DNA of 64,000 nucleotides from Paraglaciecola sp. Its GTDB lineage: Bacteria > Pseudomonadota > Gammaproteobacteria > Enterobacterales > Alteromonadaceae. Shown one piece after another: positions 27,046 through 35,551 of this stretch. The first letter of the stretch is position 1, and every line of letters starts with the position of its first letter. The notes beneath the pieces are model-generated. The model saw only the letters and a list, made by a program, of their open reading frames with translations. It was not told the DNA's origin and did not search any database. Made by a program: the position numbers and the translations under genes. The DNA lies in assembly GCA_009993955.1 (NCBI GenBank), contig JAACSL010000002.1:159829-223828 (forward strand), written 5' to 3'.

Positions 27046-28520
27046 AGTCTGACTTGTGCAACGGCATGCTGCCATTTTGCGTACAAGGCGTTACGCTCTG
27101 CAGCAGGCATGCTTGGTTCAAAGCGCTGATCACAATGCCACATGCTGGCGAGTTCATCCAAGGATTGATACACCCCCGCTTGCAGCCCTGCTAAATAAGC
27201 CACACCTAAGGCGGTGGTTTCAGTGATTTGTGGTCGTTCGACCACAGCACCGAGTATGTTTGCCAAAAAAGTGAGCACCCAATTATTTTTCACCATGCCC
27301 CCATCAACCCGCAAGACGGTGGGTCGAATACCGTCACGCTCCATGGCTTTTTGCAGATCTTTGGTTTGATAACCCACCGACTGCAGAGCGGCTGCGACAA
27401 TAGTGTTGATGCCTGAGTCTCGGGTTAAACCAAGGATGGCACCTCGCGCATTTGGATCCCAATAAGGCGCACCCAAACCCGTAAAGGAGGGGACTAAAAA
27501 CACACCATGATCAAGGGGCACATCCTGTACCAAGGTTTCACTTTCCGCGGCATCTTTGATTAACTTGAGCCCCTCAACTAACCATTTCATGGTAGCGCCG
27601 GCCATGAAAATGCTACCTTCAATGGCGTAGCTTGTCTTACCGTTCAGGCGATAGGCCACCGTCGACAATAAGCGATTTTCAGACTTTAACACCTTATTCC
27701 CGGTATTCAGCATCAAAAAGCACCCCGTGCCATAGGTACTTTTTGCCATGCCAGGCTGAAAACAGGCATGCCCGACCAACGCGGCTTGTTGGTCGCCAGC
27801 GATACCGCATACGCGTATGGGCGAGCCATAAATGTGGGCGCTGGTTTGACCAAACTCAGCCGCACAGTCGAGCACGGTGGGCAGCATTGCCGCAGGGATA
27901 TTAAACAAGGCGAGCAAGTCTTCATCCCAACGTTGCTGATGGATATTAAACAATAAGGTACGCGACGCATTGGTGGCATCCGTGCGATGCACCCGACCCT
28001 CGGTTAGTCGCCATAATAAATACGTGTCTACAGTACCAAAGGCTAACTCACCGGCTTCGGCGCGTTGTTGGGCACCACTTACGTGATCTAAAATCCAACG
28101 AATTTTGGTGGCGGAGAAATAGGGGTCGAGTAATAAACCGGTTTTTTGTTGAATCATCTCCACCGTCTGATCATTACGCAGGCTATCGCAATACTCAGCC
28201 GTACGCCGGTCCTGCCAGACAATGGCGTTGTACAAAGGTTCACCCGTTTGCCGATCCCACACTAACGTCGTTTCCCGCTGATTAGTGATACCTATGGCGA
28301 TAATCTGTTCCGCTTTAAGCGCCTGTTGCTGCAAAACTTGGCGGCTGGTTTGCAAAATGGTTTGCCAAATATCTTCTGGTTTATGCTCAACCCAACCGTT
28401 GTGTGGATAATGCTGTGCAAACTCCTGTTGCACGGTGGCAAAGGTCTTACCGTCGGGGGTAAAGAGAATAGCACGTGAACTAGTGGTACCTTGATCGAGG
28501 GAAAGTAAATACTGAGTCAT
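27042..28520 (-). CDS. glpK: Glycerol kinase
   Basis: 492-residue FGGY kinase converting glycerol to glycerol 3-phosphate. Signatures: [15 protein letters not shown] at the N-terminus, [43 protein letters not shown] and the [10 protein letters not shown]-terminal ATP site. The match to bacterial GlpK is near full length. No glpF or glpD is adjacent; instead it sits between dgoK and a sugar lactonase in a galactoside locus, and it shares a palindromic control region with the divergent lactonase. This suggests a role in using the glycerol part of a galactosyl-glycerol. Confidence 0.95.
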   Translation of the reverse strand: MTQYLLSLDQGTTSSRAILFTPDGKTFATVQQEFAQHYPHNGWVEHKPEDIWQTILQTSRQVLQQQALKAEQIIAIGITNQRETTLVWDRQTGEPLYNAIVWQDRRTAEYCDSLRNDQTVEMIQQKTGLLLDPYFSATKIRWILDHVSGAQQRAEAGELAFGTVDTYLLWRLTEGRVHRTDATNASRTLLFNIHQQRWDEDLLALFNIPAAMLPTVLDCAAEFGQTSAHIYGSPIRVCGIAGDQQAALVGHACFQPGMAKSTYGTGCFLMLNTGNKVLKSENRLLSTVAYRLNGKTSYAIEGSIFMAGATMKWLVEGLKLIKDAAESETLVQDVPLDHGVFLVPSFTGLGAPYWDPNARGAILGLTRDSGINTIVAAALQSVGYQTKDLQKAMERDGIRPTVLRVDGGMVKNNWVLTFLANILGAVVERPQITETTALGVAYLAGLQAGVYQSLDELASMWHCDQRFEPSMPAAERNALYAKWQHAVAQVRL

Positions 28521-28533
28521 GGCGTTTGTATTA

Positions 28534-28553
28534 TTAATCTTATATAAGATTAA
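28534..28553. promoter_or_regulatory. Perfect 20-bp palindrome between glpK and lactonase
   Basis: TTAATCTTATATAAGATTAA, perfectly symmetrical. The overlapping 17-mer starting at 28532 aligns with the galactose-locus operator copies in 13 of 17 positions at best. It lies between the divergent glpK and lactonase genes and may control both. Confidence 0.55.
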
Positions 28554-28725
28554 GGGTGCCTGTTAGTGCCGCCGTTGGCAATAAAAAATTCGGATTTTAG
28601 CTCAGCAATTTTGTTCATGGGCGCAAGTGTGTGTATGCTAGCAAAACTTTTTGAATTCTGTGGGTTGTGTGTCCCGGCGCAGCTGAGCCTCCCCCCGCTT
28701 ACATAGCAAGATTTCGAGCCGCAAC

Positions 28726-29664
28726 ATGCCAACCTCCAATGCCATAAAACACGCAGACTATGCGTGTATCGCCGTGATACCCGCAGACAATATTTTGGGT
28801 GAAAACGTATTGTGGCATGCAAAGCAGCAGATGATTTATTGGATTGACATCGAAGCGGCACTGTTACAACGCTATAACCTAGCAAACCAAAAAATCGAGA
28901 AGTTTTCATTGCCACAACGGGTGGGTAGCTTCGCTTTTTTGGCTAGCGAAGCAAATGACAAAAATAACGAAAATCAAATCATTGCTGCCTTCGCTGAGGG
29001 TTTTGCCGTGTATAACTTTACGAGTGGTAACTTACGCTGGTTAGACCGTTTGTTACACGCAGCACCCGGCTTACGATTCAACGATGGCCGGGTTGACCGA
29101 CAAGGGCGTTTTTGGGCTGGCTCGATGGTGGAGGATGCACAGCTTGCTGAGCAAAGTGGCAGTTTGTACTGCTTGCAGCGTGGAGGTAAAGCTCGCGCGC
29201 ATTTAAATAATATCGCGATATCAAACGGTTTATGTTGGAGCCCTGATGGCCTAACGATGTACCACGCAGATTCACCTACCCATCAAATTTTTCAATACGA
29301 TTTCTGCCCCCTTAACGGCACATTGAACAATAAAAGGTTATTTGCTACCGCCCCTGACAATGCTCATCCAGATGGTTCCATCGTTGATGCACAAGGCTGT
29401 GTGTGGAGTGCGCATTGGGGCGCTGGTAAGGTAGTTAGGTATGCGCCCGATGGCAAGATTTTGCGTGAAGTTTGCATGCCGGTGTCGCAACCCTCCAGTG
29501 TGGCAATTGGTGGCCCAAACATGGACTGGTTAATGGTTACGAGCTCAAAATTGGGCCTCAACCCACAACAGGCAGCCCAGCAACCAGAAGCTGGTCATTT
29601 GTTTATCTATCAGTTAGATGAGTCACTGGGTTTAAGCGAACAAACTTGCCTCTTACAGGTATAA
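28726..29664 (+). CDS. SMP-30/gluconolactonase family sugar lactonase
   Basis: 312-residue six-bladed propeller lactonase. Metal-ligand residues of the SMP-30 family are seen: Glu in ILGENVLWH (about 19), Asn in RFNDGRVDRQGRFWAGSM (about 116-133), Asn in SNGLCWSPDG and Asp in HPDGS. It should open the galactono-lactone made by the SDR dehydrogenase, or a related aldonolactone. Cytoplasmic; no signal peptide. Divergent from glpK across a palindromic region. Confidence 0.87.
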   Translation: MPTSNAIKHADYACIAVIPADNILGENVLWHAKQQMIYWIDIEAALLQRYNLANQKIEKFSLPQRVGSFAFLASEANDKNNENQIIAAFAEGFAVYNFTSGNLRWLDRLLHAAPGLRFNDGRVDRQGRFWAGSMVEDAQLAEQSGSLYCLQRGGKARAHLNNIAISNGLCWSPDGLTMYHADSPTHQIFQYDFCPLNGTLNNKRLFATAPDNAHPDGSIVDAQGCVWSAHWGAGKVVRYAPDGKILREVCMPVSQPSSVAIGGPNMDWLMVTSSKLGLNPQQAAQQPEAGHLFIYQLDESLGLSEQTCLLQV

Positions 29665-29704
29665 ACCAGAGCGTTATCCTTAGGTTGCTGTTATATACTG
29701 CTTG

Positions 29705-31123
29705 TCACTGTGGCTGAGTCAGTTCTGTTAAAATGATAGTCCAGTGATCCAAGCCCTCATAAAAGGCTTTGATGGGTAAACGCTCATTCAGCCCATGAGC
29801 AAACATTTCATCTGGGTTCATGAATGCACTTGATATTGCCCAGGTGGGTATGCCGGCTTTACGAAAATGTTTACCATCGGTGCCGCCTGACTCCATATAG
29901 GCAATAATTTCGACATCGGGGTAGCGTGCATGCACCGCCTTTTTGACCGCTGCCATGACATCTTCCCTTGGTTCAGAAATAGGGCTTTCGTCTGCATCAC
30001 CTAAAATTACAAATTCGATGTTGTCGTTTTTAACCACTTTGCGCAGGGTATCTTCTACCTCTTTTACCTTAACCCCGGGGAAAATTCGACAATTTACCGT
30101 GGCGGTGGCTGACTGGGGCAAAGCATTTTCGGCATGACCCGCTCTTAGCATGGTCGCAACACAAGTAGTGCGCGTGGTGCCAACAAAAGATGATTCTTGC
30201 TCTAGACGATCTGAAGCTTGTTGGTTGTTTGGATTGTCGGCAAAGGCCATCATCGCCGCCCCTAATTCGCCGCCCATTTGTTTGCCAGAAGTGGCAAAAA
30301 ATGCGCGAGTCATATCACTGTATCGTACCGGGAAGTGATATTGCTTAATATGCCCGAGGGCCTCAGACAATTCATAAATAGCATTGTCTGCCCGCGGACG
30401 CGAACTGTGTCCGCCCTTGTTGCGCACGGTTAACTCAAAACTTACATAGGTTTTTTCCGCCGCTTGCACTAAATAAGCCACGGCGTGACCGCTTTCATCG
30501 AGGTCACCACCACCTGCGTCAGAGTTCAGGGCAAATTCTGCGGTGGCGAGTTCTGGCGTGTGATAGGCCAACATTTTTGTGGTTTCCATGCCTGTCTCTT
30601 CATCCCCAGAAAAGGCAAGAAATACATCGCGATTCGGCACATAGCCGGCTTTTTTTAGACGAATGAAGGTAGCAGTCAGCATCGTAATGCCAAACTTGTT
30701 ATCTATGGTGCCACGACCATAAAAATACTTATCGTCTTGGGTGAGTTTAAATGGAGGACGTTCCCAGTCTTTGTCTAGAGCCTCCACTACATCCATATGA
30801 CCTAACAATAAAATAGGCGGTTTGTTAGCTGAACCATCCCCTGGGTAACGCACCACCAGTGAAGCAGTTTCACCGCTGGGGATAATCCGAATATCTTCGT
30901 CGCTAAAACCCGCAGCCTTTAGTTCAGAGGCAAGATAGGCCGCCATTTCTGGCACTTTGCCACGTCCCGCTACTGTGGGTATTTCTATCACTGTTTTGTA
31001 TATTTCAAGGGCTTTTTTAGCATGCGGTGTGTCCTTCAGTGACTGGGCCCAAACAGATAGAGAGCAGACAGATAAAGTGAAGGTACTGACGACGAGTAAA
31101 CCCAAGTAGCGAGCAGTTTTCAT
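29705..31123 (-). CDS. M20/M25/M40 family exported metallopeptidase
   Basis: 472-residue zinc peptidase with a signal peptide (cleavage near SVWA-QS). Catalytic elements: LLLGHMDVVEA (His ligand and Asp), the YGRGTIDNKFG metal-bridge loop, SGDEETGMETT (catalytic Glu pair) and a C-terminal ESGGTDGKHF segment with the last ligand. A dimerisation domain lies between. The start at 31123 has AAGGA seven bases upstream. Belongs to the secreted Alteromonas-type carboxypeptidase-like group; the substrate is not predictable, and no functional link to the galactose genes is evident. Confidence 0.88.
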   Translation of the reverse strand: MKTARYLGLLVVSTFTLSVCSLSVWAQSLKDTPHAKKALEIYKTVIEIPTVAGRGKVPEMAAYLASELKAAGFSDEDIRIIPSGETASLVVRYPGDGSANKPPILLLGHMDVVEALDKDWERPPFKLTQDDKYFYGRGTIDNKFGITMLTATFIRLKKAGYVPNRDVFLAFSGDEETGMETTKMLAYHTPELATAEFALNSDAGGGDLDESGHAVAYLVQAAEKTYVSFELTVRNKGGHSSRPRADNAIYELSEALGHIKQYHFPVRYSDMTRAFFATSGKQMGGELGAAMMAFADNPNNQQASDRLEQESSFVGTTRTTCVATMLRAGHAENALPQSATATVNCRIFPGVKVKEVEDTLRKVVKNDNIEFVILGDADESPISEPREDVMAAVKKAVHARYPDVEIIAYMESGGTDGKHFRKAGIPTWAISSAFMNPDEMFAHGLNERLPIKAFYEGLDHWTIILTELTQPQ

Positions 31124-31348
31124 GATTATTCCTTGCATTGAAATGAGGCCCTAAAGATTCGCCTGACTGGCATCAATATAAAGCAATTCAGGATTACACA
31201 CTACTGAAGCTGAACTTGCACTGGTTTAGGCTGGCGAGAAAGCCCTGCGCCACAATAACCTGACGAGAGCATCTTCGCTTACAACAAGGCCTTGACCCTA
31301 AACCTTAACAAAGCTGTAAGCGTTTGAATTTACGCCATTTTTGCAAGA

Positions 31349-32683
31349 CTATTGCGGGGTATTTTTTGCTTTTGAAGACTGCCAACTCATGCCAGTTGAA
31401 AATCGATTGTCAAACCCCAACCAAGGGGGTGGGACTTTACCATCCACTGGGCGCTGATCACCATTTTCCGGTAGGTCTAAAAACTGACACTGCTCTTCCA
31501 AACCTTTCACGTGGCAATCAAACATCGCCAATACAAAGTGTTTATTGATTTCATTGAGGGTACGGCTCGACCATGCCGGCTCATAATAATGTCCCAGATC
31601 CATTTCACTGCCACTGGCCGCAGCGGGAGCTGGGTGGGGCGCTACATTGTGGCGGGCGTTGTGATAGGTGAGCATGTATTTGTCACTGCCGGTTAACTCA
31701 TACAAACTTTGGATGCCGCTGTAACCTGAAACATCATCCAAATCACCGGCAATATACAAAACGGGGGTGGTGATCTTGGCCATAGCCTCAGGCTTGAACA
31801 ACTGATGTTGGCCACCCCACGGCGCGAAAGCCACCATGGCTTTCCAACTAGGATCGACTTTAATATCTTGATATTGCCCCCCAGCACAACTGTTAAGCAG
31901 TTGTTGTACTTGAGGCACCAGCGCGGGATCACTTGTTCCAGTGAACATTGCTGCGTTCACAGCATTGAAGTCGTAACAGCCGCCAATGGTATTGACTGCG
32001 CCAAACCCGCCCATAGAGTAGCCAACCAGCCCTGCATGCTGGGTATCAACAAACGTGTTGGCAAAGTTGGCTTGACTGCGAAAATACGCTAATACAAATT
32101 GCTGGTCGCGAGAGCGATTTAACAGCGTGCTGACAAAACCAGAAAAAGGTGCATTTATCATGTCCACATCGGCATTAGTGGAATCGGTGTGGTCAATTGA
32201 GGCCACAATATAGCCATGAGAGGCTAAGTGTTCCCCCAAATAAAACATAATGCTGCGATACCCTGTGTAGCCATGCGACATGACTACCAGAGGATAAGTA
32301 CCGCCCTCATTGATTTTAGCGTCACGTACTGCATTGGCTTGAATACTAAATTTAATACCTGTGCGAGTCTCATCTTCATAACTACTCAATGGCGCATTGC
32401 TCTCAAGGGCAGCGGGATACCAGACTTCAAGGGTCAATGAGCGGTCTTTATTTTGCTGCGTGCTTGGGTCGAATTGTTGAGGATTAACCACACTTAGGGT
32501 TCGCACTCCAACACCATAAGCCCCCCGACTGGCCAACTCAGGTAATACTTCCTTGGTTAGCGCTGGATAAAGCTGTTCAGGCGCATCAGTTGCATTAACC
32601 TGAGCGCCCATCAAAACCAAACTACTGCAGAGTAATAAACGCGCAAAACGTGACAAAGCACTGACTTGTTGCAACATTGACAT
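31349..32683 (-). CDS. Exported alpha/beta hydrolase (PAF-acetylhydrolase/dienelactone hydrolase-like)
   Basis: 444-residue secreted hydrolase. Signal peptide ends near QVNA-TD. VVMSHGYTGYRS is the oxyanion-hole strand, GYSMGGFGA carries the nucleophile serine, GDLDDV the acid and H-N-V-APHP the histidine region. The start at 32683 has AAAGGAAA upstream; a longer frame exists but lacks a site. It lies 77 bp after galK on the same strand and could be its last operon member, perhaps deacylating a sugar or lipid ester, but this is only positional. Confidence 0.8.
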   Translation of the reverse strand: MSMLQQVSALSRFARLLLCSSLVLMGAQVNATDAPEQLYPALTKEVLPELASRGAYGVGVRTLSVVNPQQFDPSTQQNKDRSLTLEVWYPAALESNAPLSSYEDETRTGIKFSIQANAVRDAKINEGGTYPLVVMSHGYTGYRSIMFYLGEHLASHGYIVASIDHTDSTNADVDMINAPFSGFVSTLLNRSRDQQFVLAYFRSQANFANTFVDTQHAGLVGYSMGGFGAVNTIGGCYDFNAVNAAMFTGTSDPALVPQVQQLLNSCAGGQYQDIKVDPSWKAMVAFAPWGGQHQLFKPEAMAKITTPVLYIAGDLDDVSGYSGIQSLYELTGSDKYMLTYHNARHNVAPHPAPAAASGSEMDLGHYYEPAWSSRTLNEINKHFVLAMFDCHVKGLEEQCQFLDLPENGDQRPVDGKVPPPWLGFDNRFSTGMSWQSSKAKNTPQ

Positions 32684-32760
32684 AAGATTTCCTTTAAACA
32701 TTAAAGTAGAAGGCAGACAGATTATCCCCACCAGTAGTTCTTTGTTCGGCGCCATGAGCG

Positions 32761-33909
32761 CTAAAAGATTTCAATCTGCAAACCCGCTCCGGCTGAACAT
32801 ACATAAATATCGGCCTGCAGATTGAAGCGTTTGCTGTAGTGTTGTTTTACCGCCTCTTGAACAACATTAACGTCATCTGTTCGGCATAAACACACTATCG
32901 CGCCACCAAACCCGCCCCCTGTCATCCTCACTGCACCACGTTCACCTAACACTGCATTACAAATTTCCACTAAACCATCTGTGGCGGGCACTGTAACTTC
33001 AAAATCATGTTTTAAACTTTGATGAGACGCGGTCATAAGCAGACGCAAGGCCGCCATATCATTGTTTTGCAAAGCGTCTGTTGCGGCAATAACCCGTTCA
33101 TTTTCGGTAATCACATGGTGAGCCCGGCGATATTGGGTATCGGATAACTGAGGTTTAGATGCTGCAAGTAGCTCAGCTGAAGCGTGACGCAAATTCACCA
33201 CGCCCATTATTTTTGCAGCCTGTTCACAGTCAACTCGTCGTTGGTTGTACTCACTGTCGACTAGCTTTCGTGGGTAGTTTGAGTTGATGATAATCAGGCA
33301 TAAATCATCGGGAATTTGCACCGCTTTGGTACTTAAGTCTTGGCAATCTATCAGCAGGGCATGGCCAAGCTGACCTTTGGCCGAAATAAGCTGGTCCATA
33401 ATGCCGCACTTACAATGCATGAAATCATTTTCAGCTTCTTGGCCAAATAAGGCGATGCGTTCAACCGATAAACCCAAATCTGCCACATGATTAAACATGC
33501 CACCAATCGCCACCTCAAGGGCCGCCGAAGACGACAAACCACTGCCCTGCGGCACATCGCTATCAATTAATAAATCCACTCCTTTTAATTGATGCCCAGC
33601 GCGCTGCAATACATAAGCCACCGCACGAATGTAGTTACCCCAGTGCGACTTGCCTTCTACAATTTCACTGTTGATAGCAAATTGCTCTAGCTCATTGGGA
33701 TAGCTCAGCGACCGCACCACCACTTGATTATCGCTGCGGGTGCGAAATAACACTTTGGTACGAAACTCTAGGGAACAAGGAAACACAAACCCGTCATTAT
33801 AATCAGTAAATTCGCCAATCAAATTAACTCGCCCCGGTGCAGCGGCAATACCCTGAGCTGGCTCACCATAAAAAGCTAAAAATTGTTGTTGGAGTGCTGT
33901 GTGCGACAT
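32761..33909 (-). CDS. galK: Galactokinase
   Basis: 382-residue GHMP kinase phosphorylating galactose at C1 in the Leloir pathway. Galactokinase signature GRVNLIGEFTDYNDG near residue 30, ATP-binding GSGLSSSAALEVA around 120, and the third motif TGGGFGGAIVCL. The start at 33909 has AGGA upstream and lies four bases after the galT stop, so galT and galK are coupled. galE and galM are not in the window. With the dehydrogenase/DgoK genes this gives the cell two routes for galactose. Confidence 0.95.
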   Translation of the reverse strand: MSHTALQQQFLAFYGEPAQGIAAAPGRVNLIGEFTDYNDGFVFPCSLEFRTKVLFRTRSDNQVVVRSLSYPNELEQFAINSEIVEGKSHWGNYIRAVAYVLQRAGHQLKGVDLLIDSDVPQGSGLSSSAALEVAIGGMFNHVADLGLSVERIALFGQEAENDFMHCKCGIMDQLISAKGQLGHALLIDCQDLSTKAVQIPDDLCLIIINSNYPRKLVDSEYNQRRVDCEQAAKIMGVVNLRHASAELLAASKPQLSDTQYRRAHHVITENERVIAATDALQNNDMAALRLLMTASHQSLKHDFEVTVPATDGLVEICNAVLGERGAVRMTGGGFGGAIVCLCRTDDVNVVQEAVKQHYSKRFNLQADIYVCSAGAGLQIEIF

Positions 33910-33913
33910 GAAA

Positions 33914-34966
33914 TTATCCTGCTTTATAATGGGTGTGGCTGGCGGCAATTAAGATTTTCGCGGCGGTTTCGGCACTGAGGTCACGTTGGCTTTCAGCTAA
34001 CATTTCATAGCCAACCATGTGTTTCTTCACCGTTGCCGAACGCAACAAGGGTGGGTAAAAATGACCGTGCAAACGCCAATGTTGCTTGCTGTCTGTATCT
34101 CCATTGTGGTTACTTGGCGCGTTGTGCCAGCCCATCGAGTACGGAAAACTGCAATTAAATACATTGTCATATTTGGTAGTAATTACACTCAGCGCTTCTG
34201 CTAACGCTTCCATTTGCCCCTGCTGCAATTGCCCAAAATGTTGCACGTCATCTTTGCTCAGCACCAAGGTTTCGAAGGGCCACGCCGCCCAAAAAGGAAC
34301 CACCACTAGCCAGTGGGCATTTTCAAATACAATGCGCTGTTTGGCTTGTTGCTCTTGCACCACATAGTCGGCCAATAAAGCCCGCCCATGGGCTTGAAAA
34401 TAGGCCAATTGCTGCTGATCTTCCTGATCAATTTCACTGGATAAATGTGGATGCGCCCACACTTGGCCGTGAGGATGTGGCTGAGAGCAACCCATGATAG
34501 CGCCTTTATTTTCAAAAACTTGCACACAGCGATATTGCGCCGCTAATTCCACGTAGTGCTGCTGCCAGGTGTTAACCACTGCCACTAAGGCTGAATGCGA
34601 TAACTCAGGCAGAGTGAGGTTGTGTTGTGGCGAAAAACAGATAACACGACACTCGCCATTAGCCTGCTCTGCAGTAAATAAACTGCTCGGTGCTGCATAA
34701 TCAGCAGAATGTTCACTGGTGGCCGGTGTTAAGGCACCAAAATCATTAGTAAATACGTGGGTTGTTGCATAATCGGGATTGGCTTCGCCATTGGCGCGCA
34801 CATTGCGTGGACACAATGGACAACTTGGATCATGTGCAGGTAGTTGATGCTCACTCACTGCCTCGGTTGCCCCTAGCCATGGGCGATTATTCCGATGGGG
34901 CGACACCAATACCCAATCTCCACTGAGGGGATTTTTACGTCTATGGGTAATTTCTAATAGATTCAT
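33914..34966 (-). CDS. galT: Galactose-1-phosphate uridylyltransferase
   Basis: 350-residue Leloir enzyme exchanging UMP between UDP-glucose and galactose 1-phosphate. Opening [18 protein letters not shown], zinc ligands CPLCP, the [20 protein letters not shown] segment with the nucleophilic His of HPH, and C-terminal [11 protein letters not shown]. The ATG at 34966 has GAGG seven bases upstream and is preferred to the TTG at 34972. First gene of galTK; a 21-bp perfect palindrome (35022-35042) lies upstream, nearly identical to the operator before the TonB receptor. Confidence 0.95.
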   Translation of the reverse strand: MNLLEITHRRKNPLSGDWVLVSPHRNNRPWLGATEAVSEHQLPAHDPSCPLCPRNVRANGEANPDYATTHVFTNDFGALTPATSEHSADYAAPSSLFTAEQANGECRVICFSPQHNLTLPELSHSALVAVVNTWQQHYVELAAQYRCVQVFENKGAIMGCSQPHPHGQVWAHPHLSSEIDQEDQQQLAYFQAHGRALLADYVVQEQQAKQRIVFENAHWLVVVPFWAAWPFETLVLSKDDVQHFGQLQQGQMEALAEALSVITTKYDNVFNCSFPYSMGWHNAPSNHNGDTDSKQHWRLHGHFYPPLLRSATVKKHMVGYEMLAESQRDLSAETAAKILIAASHTHYKAG

Positions 34967-35021
34967 TGCCAAACCTCGACCGCGTATGCACTGAACAAAT
35001 TTACTCAGCTATTATCGACGC

Positions 35022-35042
35022 ATTATTTATAATATAAATAAT
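35022..35042. promoter_or_regulatory. Galactose-locus operator upstream of galTK (21-bp perfect palindrome)
   Basis: Core TATTTATAATATAAATA at 35024-35040; symmetry extends to 21 bp around 35032. Its reverse complement differs from the receptor-gene copy (15221-15237) at a single base. Confidence 0.68.
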
Positions 35043-35198
35043 ACTATTTAACATTCTGTAACACAAGGTCGTGTACACGTATCGTGCAGTGCCAATAGCC
35101 CGGATGCCTGAAGCTTTTTTGTGTTAGCCGCTAATCCTGTAAGATAGTCAATTGTGAAGCCCGTCATAGCCAAGCGTGGTAAAAGAGGAAGTAAAACG

Positions 35199-35474
35199 AT
35201 GAAAGCCAGTGCCTGCCATATCCTGGTCAAAACTCAAGATGAAGCGGAAAAAATTAAGGCCATGTTAGCCAAAGGTGCAAATTTTCAAGCGCTTGCCAAG
35301 AAGTACTCAATTTGTCCGTCTGGCAAAAAAGGGGGAGACCTCGGGGAGTTTCGCCCCGGACAAATGGTGCGAGCCTTTGATCAAGTGGTTTTTAAAAAGC
35401 CCATTTTAGAAGTACATGGGCCAGTCAAAACCCAATTCGGTTTTCATTTAATTAAAACTTTATATCGTAATTGA
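35199..35474 (+). CDS. ppiC: Parvulin-type peptidyl-prolyl isomerase C
   Basis: 91-residue cytosolic single-domain parvulin, close to E. coli PpiC along its length: [47 protein letters not shown] and [13 protein letters not shown]. It catalyses cis-trans isomerisation of prolyl bonds. The ATG at 35199 has AGAGGAAG upstream; the longer frame from 35154 is not needed. Monocistronic. Confidence 0.93.
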   Translation: MKASACHILVKTQDEAEKIKAMLAKGANFQALAKKYSICPSGKKGGDLGEFRPGQMVRAFDQVVFKKPILEVHGPVKTQFGFHLIKTLYRN

Positions 35475-35551
35475 CATAGCAAAATCGCCAATGGTTTTTC
35501 TCGGTACGCTGTTTTCTAATACGCCATGTAGCCTCAACTTTAGAGAAAATC

